Part shown: piece after piece, positions 46,237 to 52,882 of the stretch | Layout: each line of letters starts with the position of its first letter | Numbering within the stretch: position 1 is the first letter of the stretch | Made by a program: the position numbers and the translations under genes | Notes under the pieces: model-generated | What the model was told of the DNA's origin: nothing | Seen by the model: the letters and a program-made list of their open reading frames with translations, nothing else | The model's database searches: none | Origin: Chlorobiota bacterium | GTDB taxonomy: Bacteria > Bacteroidota > Ignavibacteria > Kapaibacteriales > NICIL-2 | Assembly: GCA_026415505.1 (NCBI GenBank) | Contig: JAOAGY010000018.1 | Coordinates: 1 to 53,841, forward strand | Direction: 5' to 3' | DNA: 53,841 bases

Positions 46237-47583
46237 TCAATTCTGCGAGCCGTTGACCTGTCGCGTGGAAAAACGTGGTTTGAGCCCTTGCCAGCACTCG
46301 TAGTAGTCGCGCTGCAGCGTCGCCGTTTCCATGGCGAATTTGGTCGTGCGAACGGCAAAGCGCGACTCGAACATGAACGCGAGCGTGTTCTGCTGCTTGA
46401 CGGGCTTGAGTTCTGCCGCGGTCGCTTTTTCGTAGGTCGCAGCATCGGGACCGTGTCCGCTCATGCAGTTGTGCAAGCTGCACCCACCCGGAACGAAACC
46501 TTCTTCTTTCGCATCGTACACACCCCAGATCAAGCCCATGAACTCGCTCATGAAGTTGCGGTGGAACCACGGCGGACGGAACGTGTCCTCGGCGACCATC
46601 CATCGGTCGGGAAAGATCACAAAGTCACAGTTCGCGGTGCCGGGAATTTCACTCGGCGCTGTCAGCACGCAGTAGATGCTCGGGTCGGGATGATCGAACG
46701 TGACGGTGTTGATGCATTGGAATTTGGTCAGGTCGTACTTGTACGGCGCGTAGTTGCCGTGCCATGCGACGACGTTCAACGGCGAATGGTCAATGACCGA
46801 TGCCCACAGATGCCCTTGGAATTTGGCGATCACCTCGAACTCGCCTTCGCGGTCTTCGTACGCAGCCACCGGCGCCAGAAAATGCCGCGGATAAGCAAGT
46901 CCGTTGGCGCCGATCGGTCCCAAGTCGGGCAAACGGAAATACGGTCCGTAGTTCTCGCAGATGTAGCCACGTGCTTTGCCGTCCGGCAGTACGACACGGA
47001 ACTTGATCCCGCGCGGGATGACGACGATCTCGCCCGGCTGCACGTCGAGTATACCCAGCTCGGTGTGAACGCGGAGCGTTCCGAGCTGCGGCACGATGAG
47101 CATCTCGCCATCGGCGTTGTAGAAAAATCGGTCGGTCATGTCGGTGTTGCAGGCGTAGAGGTGAATCGCCAGCCCGCTGTGCATGCCGAGATTGCCGCAG
47201 CCGCCGATCGTCGCGATGCCCTGCACGAAATCGGTCGGCGAATCGGGAATCGGTAGCGGACTCCAGCGCAATTGATTCGGTGTGGCGGGCAGTTCGTCGA
47301 ACGGCGTCGAACGGATCAAGCCGTCGTCGATCTGCCGAAACGGCTTGTGTACGACCGACGGACGAATGCGGTGCATCCACGTACGGCGATTGACCACGCG
47401 GGGCGCGGTGAACGGCGTTCCGCTGATTTGCTCGATGTAGAGTCCGTATGCCGGCTTTTGCGGAGAGTTCATCTTCGGATGTATCGCGCCCGGCAACGCC
47501 TCGCTGATGAACTCGTTGCCGAAGCCTGCCATGTACTGCAAACCACGCTCGGTGACGGTTTCGGCGACCACGTGCTGATCCAT
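46237..47583 (-). CDS. hmgA: Homogentisate 1,2-dioxygenase
   Basis: 448 residues. Opens the ring of homogentisate to maleylacetoacetate in tyrosine breakdown; Fe(II) enzyme needing O2. The iron ligands lie in [13 protein letters not shown] (His and Glu) and [11 protein letters not shown] (His). [17 protein letters not shown] and [14 protein letters not shown] are typical. ATG at 47583 is 37 nt downstream of the tRNA-Arg gene; the longer frame runs into the tRNA and is not used. No promoter element is seen in that 37-nt gap, so it may be transcribed from the tRNA promoter. Other genes of tyrosine degradation are not in the window. Confidence 0.97.
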   Translation of the reverse strand: MDQHVVAETVTERGLQYMAGFGNEFISEALPGAIHPKMNSPQKPAYGLYIEQISGTPFTAPRVVNRRTWMHRIRPSVVHKPFRQIDDGLIRSTPFDELPATPNQLRWSPLPIPDSPTDFVQGIATIGGCGNLGMHSGLAIHLYACNTDMTDRFFYNADGEMLIVPQLGTLRVHTELGILDVQPGEIVVIPRGIKFRVVLPDGKARGYICENYGPYFRLPDLGPIGANGLAYPRHFLAPVAAYEDREGEFEVIAKFQGHLWASVIDHSPLNVVAWHGNYAPYKYDLTKFQCINTVTFDHPDPSIYCVLTAPSEIPGTANCDFVIFPDRWMVAEDTFRPPWFHRNFMSEFMGLIWGVYDAKEEGFVPGGCSLHNCMSGHGPDAATYEKATAAELKPVKQQNTLAFMFESRFAVRTTKFAMETATLQRDYYECWQGLKPRFSTRQVNGSQN

Positions 47584-47620
47584 CGGTGTACCCGACAAGT
47601 GGTGGAACAACCAAGGCGTG

Positions 47621-47694
47621 CGCGCCCAGCAGGACTCGAACCTGCGACCCACAGCTTAGAAGGCTGTTGCTCTATCCAGCTGAGCTATGAGCGC
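47621..47694 (-). tRNA. tRNA-Arg, anticodon UCU
   Basis: A full cloverleaf on the minus strand: acceptor GCGCTCA/TGGGCGC (7 bp, with one U-G pair), D arm GCTC/GAGC, anticodon stem ACAGC/GCTGT with loop CTTCTAA (anticodon TCT), variable loop GGGTC, T stem GCAGG/CCTGC with TTCGAGT. The discriminator is G and the CCA end is not encoded. Reads AGA codons. Confidence 0.97.
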
Positions 47695-47703
47695 GGGCGC
47701 CAG

Positions 47704-47711
47704 CAAAATTA
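47704..47711 (-). promoter_or_regulatory. Bacteroidota-type -7 element for tRNA-Arg
   Basis: Minus-strand TAATTTTG, exact TAnnTTTG, with 9 nt between it and the mature tRNA 5' end, a distance that fits transcription starting just ahead of the tRNA. Confidence 0.6.
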
Positions 47712-47803
47712 GGGCACACAGGCTGTTTTTCGTTGCTTTCCCGGACGAAGAGATGCTGCGAGCATGTGGTATCTTGCAATCGGTCTCAACTTTTCGCACA
47801 ACG

Positions 47804-48820
47804 ATGAGCTATCGCGTTGCCATCGTCGGTGCCACCGGCTTGGTCGGTCGCACGATGCTCGACGTCTTGGCGGAACGCCGTTTCCCCATCGGCGAAGTAA
47901 CGCTTCTTGCCTCGCAGCGCTCGGCAGGAACGACGATCGAATGGAACGGGCGCTCGCATCGCGTCGAAGCGCTCACTCCTGCTATCGCCGAAGCTGGATT
48001 CGATTTGGCGCTGTTTTCTGCAGGCTCCGCGGTGAGCAAAGAGTACGCACCGCTATTTGCTCGCCACGGCACAATCGTCGTGGACAATTCCAGCGCATGG
48101 CGAGCCGACCCGAACGTGCCGCTTGTCGTGCCCGAAGTCAACGGTCATCGGGCGTTGGAGCATCGCGGCATCATCGCCAATCCGAATTGCTCGACGATTC
48201 AACTCGCCGTCGCACTGGCGCCGATCGAGCGACTCTTCGGCATCGAGCGCGTCGTCGTGGCGACGTATCAATCGGTCAGCGGTGCCGGCGCAAAAGGTGT
48301 CGCTCAACTCGACGCAGAACTGTCGGGCATCGAGCCGACCGTTCGTATCAGCCAACACCCACTCGCACACAACGCCGTCTTCCACCCGATCGCCGGCGAT
48401 GGCTGGAGCGAAGAAGAACGCAAAGTCATGAGCGAACTGCGGCGCATCATGGAGCGCCCCGACATGGCGGTCGTCGCCACGTGTGTTCGACTGCCGTTCT
48501 ATCGCTCGCACGCTGAAGCAGTGTGGGTCGAGTGTCGTACAACCGTCGAGCTCGACGCGCTCGTCGAAGCATACCGCACTGCACCCGGCATCGAACTGCA
48601 AACGGACGATTATCCCACGCCGCGCACGGTGAGCGGTACCGATGCCGTGTGGATCGGTCGCGTTCGCCGTGACCCGTCAAATCCGTGTGCAGTTGTGCTG
48701 TGGATCGTCGCCGACAACGTCCGCAAAGGAGCGGCGACGAATGCCGTGCAAATCGTCGAACTGCTCGTTCGACACAATGCCCTTTCATCTTCGCAACGAC
48801 TTGCTGGAGCTATCCTGTGA
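47804..48820 (+). CDS. asd: Aspartate-semialdehyde dehydrogenase
   Basis: 338 residues. Reduces aspartyl phosphate to aspartate semialdehyde on the way to lysine, threonine and methionine. Rossmann motif VAIVGATGLVGRTML at 5-19, NSSAWR, and the catalytic Cys C129 in ANPNCSTIQL. SVSGAGAKG and RLPFYRSHAEAVWVE (His) complete the site. ATG at 47804 fits the Rossmann strand. Its TGA shares one base with the manC ATG (TGATG). Confidence 0.97.
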   Translation: MSYRVAIVGATGLVGRTMLDVLAERRFPIGEVTLLASQRSAGTTIEWNGRSHRVEALTPAIAEAGFDLALFSAGSAVSKEYAPLFARHGTIVVDNSSAWRADPNVPLVVPEVNGHRALEHRGIIANPNCSTIQLAVALAPIERLFGIERVVVATYQSVSGAGAKGVAQLDAELSGIEPTVRISQHPLAHNAVFHPIAGDGWSEEERKVMSELRRIMERPDMAVVATCVRLPFYRSHAEAVWVECRTTVELDALVEAYRTAPGIELQTDDYPTPRTVSGTDAVWIGRVRRDPSNPCAVVLWIVADNVRKGAATNAVQIVELLVRHNALSSSQRLAGAIL

Positions 48821-49893
48821 TGCGCTACGCCATCGTCATGGCAGGCGGCAGTGGCGAACGTTTTTTTCCCCTGAGCCGCCAGCGACGTCCGAAACAACTT
48901 CTCCCCTTGCTCGGCGACGGAACGACGCTGCTCGAGCACACCATTCGTCGGTGTATCCGCGTTGTGCCGGCAGAAAACGTTCTCGTGATCACCAGTCCGC
49001 TGCTGCGGGATACGATCGCCGAGATGCTCGCAGCCACGCTACCTGCCGAAAACATCGTCGCCGAGCCAGCCAAGCGCAACACGGCGGGATGCTTGGTTCT
49101 CGGCGCTTCGCTGATCGCGCTGCGGGATCGTGATGCTGTCGTCGCAGCATTGCCTGCCGATCACTACATCGGCGACGACGAGCTTTTTGCCGAACAATTG
49201 GCATCGGCGCTCGATTTCGCCGCTTCTCACGAGCTGATCGTGACGTTCGGGATGAACCCGACGCGACCGGAAACAGGCTACGGTTACATCGAAATCGGCG
49301 AGCCGATTGCCGATGGCTTCTATCGTGTCGTTTCGTTCCGCGAAAAACCCGATAGCGCAACCGCCCAGCGATTCGTCGAAGCAGGCAGGTTTTTGTGGAA
49401 CGGTGGAATGTTTGTCTATCGCGCCGACGTCTTCGCCCGTCAGTTGCAACTCTACGCACCGGAATTCGGCGCAGCATTGGCACCACTGACAGCAGCGCTG
49501 GCTCACGGTGACCGCGCAGAAGTGTCGGGGCTGTTCGGTGCGCTGCCGAACATCTCGATCGACTATGCACTCATGGAACGAACGCCGGCAATCGCCGTAG
49601 CGCGTGCTCGTTTTCCTTGGGACGATCTCGGCGCGTGGGACGCTCTCGAACGCATCGCTCGTCTCGATGAACACGGCAACGTCACCATCGGCACGACGGT
49701 CGCACTCGATTCCACCGATACGACACTTGCCAACTACGCCGAGCGCCCGATGCTGCTCTGCGCACTCGGTGTCGAAGGAATCGTCGCCGTCGTCACCGAC
49801 GACGTCGTGATGCTGTGTCGCCGCGACAATGTGCAGCAGGTGCGACGCATCGTCGAGCACTTACGGTCGAACGGGCAAGAGCAGTGGCTATGA
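48820..49893 (+). CDS. manC: Mannose-1-phosphate guanylyltransferase
   Basis: 357 residues, the short form without a phosphomannose-isomerase domain. Makes GDP-mannose for glycans. MAGGSGERFFPLSRQRRPKQLLPL is the pyrophosphorylase signature (usual GGxGTRLWPLSR), EPAKRNTAGC, FREKPDSATA, FLWNGGMFVY and FPWDDLGAWDAL are family motifs. It is tied to asd by TGATG and to hutI by ATGA, although the three pathways are unrelated. Confidence 0.95.
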   Translation: MRYAIVMAGGSGERFFPLSRQRRPKQLLPLLGDGTTLLEHTIRRCIRVVPAENVLVITSPLLRDTIAEMLAATLPAENIVAEPAKRNTAGCLVLGASLIALRDRDAVVAALPADHYIGDDELFAEQLASALDFAASHELIVTFGMNPTRPETGYGYIEIGEPIADGFYRVVSFREKPDSATAQRFVEAGRFLWNGGMFVYRADVFARQLQLYAPEFGAALAPLTAALAHGDRAEVSGLFGALPNISIDYALMERTPAIAVARARFPWDDLGAWDALERIARLDEHGNVTIGTTVALDSTDTTLANYAERPMLLCALGVEGIVAVVTDDVVMLCRRDNVQQVRRIVEHLRSNGQEQWL

Positions 49894-51155
49894 GCGTGCT
49901 TTTGACGAACATTTCCGAGCTCGTCACCGTTCGAGCGCCGATAGCCGGTCGTAATCCTGGCGAGCGTATGCGTCAGCTCGGCATTGTGCGCGATGCAGCG
50001 ATGCTCGTCGAAGAACACATCGTCTGGATCGGCACACGTAGCCAAGCAGAACGAACATTTGCCCATGCGCCGATCGAGCGCTACGATTGCGGCGGACGCG
50101 CTGTGTTACCCGGTTTTGTGGATTCGCACACGCACATGGTGTTCGCTGGCTCTCGCGCGGACGAATACGCTGAGCGCATCCGCGGTGTGTCGTATCAGGA
50201 AATTGCCGCACGCGGCGGCGGCATCATGGCGACCGTTCGTGCGACCCGCTCGGCAAGCGAGGACGAACTCTACGAACGTGCACGCTCGCTCGTGTTTTCG
50301 GCACTCCGCCATGGGACGACGACGCTCGAAATCAAATCTGGCTACGGTCTATCGGTCGAAAGCGAACTGCGAATTCTCCGAGTCATCCGTCGCTTGGCAG
50401 AAACGGTGCCGGTACGCATCGTTGCGACGTTTCTCGGTGCACATGCAATCCCACCAGAGTACGCCGAGCGTCGGAACGATTACATCGAGCTTCTGTGCTC
50501 GGAACTGATCCCACAGGTTGCGCGCGAAGGACTGGCGACATTTTGCGACGTGTTCGCCGACGTCGGCTACTTCACCACAGACGAAGCCGAGCGCATCCTG
50601 ACTGCTGGAGCCGACTGGGGATTGATACCGAAGCTGCATGCCGACGAATTTGCCGATGTCGGCGCAGCACGTCTGGCGATCGCTGTCGGTGCTGCCAGTG
50701 CCGATCATTTGCTCAACATTTCGCCGGAGACGATACCGGAATTGGCGCGTTGGAGAACCGTTGCGACATTGTTGCCGGGCACGGCGTACACACTGCGTTT
50801 GCCGATGCCGCCGGCGCGGGCGCTCATCGACGCGGGCGCTACTGTTGCGCTCGCTACCGACTGCAATCCCGGATCGTGCTACTGCGAGAACATGCAAACG
50901 GTGCTGTCGCTGGCTGTCCAGCTCTGCGGCATGACGATCGAAGAAGCGCTCACAGCAGCGACGTTGCACGGCGCAGCGGCACTGCTCCGCGAGCACGAGA
51001 TCGGCAGCCTCCAGATCGGCAAGTACGCCGACTTCATCGTGCTCGATTCGCCGTCGTATGCCGACCTTGCCTATCATTTCGGAACCAATCGCGTTGCCGA
51101 AGTGTGGATCGGCGGTCGGCGTGTCGTCACGAATTCAGCGGCTGATTCGTTTTGA
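49890..51155 (+). CDS. hutI: Imidazolonepropionase
   Basis: 421 residues. Hydrolyses imidazolonepropionate in histidine breakdown. Amidohydrolase with metal-binding H80/H82 (VDSHTHMVFAG), FLGAHAIP, KLHADEFAD and ATDCNPGSCYCENM. ATG at 49890 overlaps the manC TGA. hutH, hutU and hutG/F are not in the window, so the pathway must be completed elsewhere. Confidence 0.96.
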   Translation: MSVLLTNISELVTVRAPIAGRNPGERMRQLGIVRDAAMLVEEHIVWIGTRSQAERTFAHAPIERYDCGGRAVLPGFVDSHTHMVFAGSRADEYAERIRGVSYQEIAARGGGIMATVRATRSASEDELYERARSLVFSALRHGTTTLEIKSGYGLSVESELRILRVIRRLAETVPVRIVATFLGAHAIPPEYAERRNDYIELLCSELIPQVAREGLATFCDVFADVGYFTTDEAERILTAGADWGLIPKLHADEFADVGAARLAIAVGAASADHLLNISPETIPELARWRTVATLLPGTAYTLRLPMPPARALIDAGATVALATDCNPGSCYCENMQTVLSLAVQLCGMTIEEALTAATLHGAAALLREHEIGSLQIGKYADFIVLDSPSYADLAYHFGTNRVAEVWIGGRRVVTNSAADSF

Positions 51156-51183
51156 GGAGTCGAACAACATCGCACACAGAGCC

Positions 51184-51438
51184 ATGCCACGTCGCGACAT
51201 TCCGCATTACCACGAATTCGTCTCGAAGGACGAACGCCCTGCTGTGGGGAAATGCTATCGCTGGTACTTGGGCGACGAGTACGTGTACACTGCACGCGTC
51301 GTCGAATTTCGGGGTGGATGCTGGGCTCGCGTCGAGATCGTCGAACCAGCGCCGCAACACGCATCGCTTTACTCGCCCGGCACAGCATTCGAGATCAAGG
51401 TCGCTCATTACACTTTCGAACCGAGCGACGAGTCGTGA
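51184..51438 (+). CDS. Small protein of unknown function
   Basis: 84 residues, from ATG at 51184, 28 nt after hutI. Rich in aromatic residues (HYHEFVSKDE, CYRWYLGDEYVYTARVVEF, WARVEIVEP), suggesting a small all-beta fold. I do not recognise it. Base usage (it still contains a GATC at 51,393) is like the core chromosome, so it probably belongs to the hutI transcript and not to the element beyond it. Confidence 0.5.
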   Translation: MPRRDIPHYHEFVSKDERPAVGKCYRWYLGDEYVYTARVVEFRGGCWARVEIVEPAPQHASLYSPGTAFEIKVAHYTFEPSDES

Positions 51439-51706
51439 ATGCACGTTGCTTCCCCTTTCTGGTGCAGTCGAGATAGCGCTTCGTTTCCGCTGCTACGAGA
51501 GTTTGGCGTTCGGTCAGTGCAGTTGTAGCCCCGAGAGAACTACCACCAAAACGCTAAGTACCAGTAAAAAACGGTACTTGCAAAAAGTTACTGATAATAC
51601 ACTGATGTTTCACCCGAAAAATACCCCAAAAACACGTGCAGCGACGCCCCTCGACCAGCGCCGCTGCACGTTGCCCGATTTTGTCACCAGCACGCTAACT
51701 TTCTTG
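51439..51706. other. Gene-free gap at the core/element boundary
   Basis: 268 nt without a convincing gene. From about 51,540 it is rich in A-runs. It holds one inverted repeat, AAGTACC/GGTACTT at 51,556-51,562 and 51,573-51,579 (10-nt loop). Nearby words CTTGCAAAAAG and GGTTGCAAGAG recall, but do not match, the repeat words further right. The GATC-free stretch starts just before it. An attachment site may lie here, but no integrase or direct repeat is visible to define it. Confidence 0.4.
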
Positions 51707-52483
51707 CTAAAAAGGTTGCAAGAGTAGTTGCAGGCTCCAACCCGAAAAAACGCGCCGAAGCCATCTTTGGCTGGTTAGCGATAACACCCCCACCGTGTCG
51801 CCGCGCGTCGCCTCGACGAATGCACCGTAACCGTCGCGAACGTATTTGCCGATACTTCGCTGGTACGTTTCGATTGCTGCTGTGTGTAGTGTTTCGAGTG
51901 TCTGATGGCGAAGTTTGGCGACGTTGTGTTTGCGTAGGTAATAGCCTATCTCGTCGAGTGTCGGTATTTCGTCGCTGGTAACCGTTGCCCCCTCGAAGGG
52001 CACGCCGACCGATACGACGACGTCGTAGGCACCGCAGAACCGTTCCAGGTCGCACCGCACACCGAAGGGTACCGCAACGATGTCGGCAACGCCAGCCAGC
52101 ATTTCCCAGCCCCGCAGCGCCTCTATTTCGTCACGCACCAGGACAACGCACCAGTTGCTGCTGCACACCCGCGACCCGAACGGTAGCAATTCGCCCCCGC
52201 TGTGGAACAGCCAGCCGCTGTGTCTGTGGTCGCGACCGACGACGTACCGTTTGCGCACGTTCCAGGTACGGTGCGCCTCGATGTCGGTTCCAGCCGGTAG
52301 GGTGTGGTTCCATAGTGCGCCAGCGACCGATTCAGCAATCCAGCGTACCGCACCCAGTTCGCCCGAAGGGGAAAAGTACAGCAACCCCAACGCCATACCG
52401 TTTGCCCCTGCGACCGATACCGTAACCGGTCGGCAACCGAAAACCACCGCTGGCAACAACTCCACCGACAGCCCCGCCGACAC
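51707..52483 (-). CDS. Unrecognised accessory protein, perhaps a degenerate Toprim-like replication protein
   Basis: 258 residues from GTG at 52483, which follows a GGAGGGG Shine-Dalgarno; an in-frame ATG at 52681 would add 66 residues encoded inside the upstream repeat. Nothing is firmly recognised. The middle (NWCVVLVRDEIEALRGWEMLAGVADIVAVPFGV) has the rhythm of a Toprim domain, where EGxxDAL is expected, but the catalytic Glu is Arg and no DxD follows, so any Toprim would be inactive. The C-terminus is helical (LRKHNVAKLRHQTLETLHTAAIETYQRSIGKYV). It lies downstream of the RepA-like gene and the 196-bp repeats, so a role in element replication is a guess. Confidence 0.5.
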   Translation of the reverse strand: MSAGLSVELLPAVVFGCRPVTVSVAGANGMALGLLYFSPSGELGAVRWIAESVAGALWNHTLPAGTDIEAHRTWNVRKRYVVGRDHRHSGWLFHSGGELLPFGSRVCSSNWCVVLVRDEIEALRGWEMLAGVADIVAVPFGVRCDLERFCGAYDVVVSVGVPFEGATVTSDEIPTLDEIGYYLRKHNVAKLRHQTLETLHTAAIETYQRSIGKYVRDGYGAFVEATRGDTVGVLSLTSQRWLRRVFSGWSLQLLLQPF

Positions 52484-52490
52484 CCTCGAA

Positions 52491-52882
52491 AGCCCCTCCA
52501 GGAAGTTGTGCAAAGGTTGTGCAGAAAAGGGGCAAGTTGTGCAAGAGCTATGCACAACTGAAAACCGCGAATTTGGCGCGTTTTCGCAGGTTTTCGGGGT
52601 GTTCGGGGCAAGTTGTGCAGTTGTGCAAACCCTATATGTGCACAATTGCACAACTTCGGTTTTGCCCGCCTCAGAAACCATCGCAAAGCCCCTCCAGGAA
52701 GTTTTGCAAAGGGGTCTGGAAATTGCACGATGTTTTGCAGGGGTCATGCAAAACTGAAACCCGCGATTTTGGCGCGTTTTCGCAGGTTTTTTGGGTGTCG
52801 AGGGGATGTTTTTCAGTTTTGCATACCCTATATGTGAAAAACTGCAAAACTTGATTTTCCGCCCGTTCAGAACCCATCGTTC
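52491..52882. repeat. Two gapless 196-bp tandem repeats with switched self-complementary words
   Basis: Unit 1 is 52,491-52,686 and unit 2 is 52,687-52,882. They align without gaps at about 73% identity (hand count, 52 differences). The best-kept parts are AGCCCCTCCAGGAAG at the left, GGCGCGTTTTCGCAGG in the centre and ACCCTATATGTG at the right. In unit 1 the recurring word is TTGTGCA and its complement TGCACAA; in unit 2 it is TTTTGCA and TGCAAAA at the same places. On the minus strand each unit ends with CCTGGAGGGGCTTT, a Shine-Dalgarno for the next gene. Confidence 0.9.
52671..52877 (-). CDS. Small Cys-rich ORF inside repeat unit 2
   Basis: 68 codons, ATG at 52877. It overlaps the end of the RepA-like gene by 11 nt (ATGGGTTCTGA) and ends with another 11-nt overlap (ATGGTTTCTGA) at the next ATG. 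A run of five or more G precedes the ATG. The reading (TYRVCKTEK...TCENAPKSR...NFLEGLCDGF) resembles that of unit 1, but the DNA constraint seems to be on palindromes, so the frame may be open mainly to carry ribosomes through the repeat. Whether a useful protein is made is unclear. Confidence 0.35.
   Translation of the reverse strand: MGSERAENQVLQFFTYRVCKTEKHPLDTQKTCENAPKSRVSVLHDPCKTSCNFQTPLQNFLEGLCDGF

Noticed and set aside
45611-46445. Short ORFs through the palindrome cluster (VMPNLFRHLL, LKRVQGD type)
   Set aside because: These are the familiar spurious translations of palindromic repeats, not proteins.
47621-47694. tRNA-Arg as integration site of the right-hand element
   Set aside because: The element begins near 51.4 kb, almost 4 kb away, and no tRNA fragment lies at its edge.
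52519-52854. 111-codon plus-strand frame through the 196-bp repeats
   Set aside because: It merely crosses both repeats; the neighbouring genes and the ribosome sites are on the minus strand.
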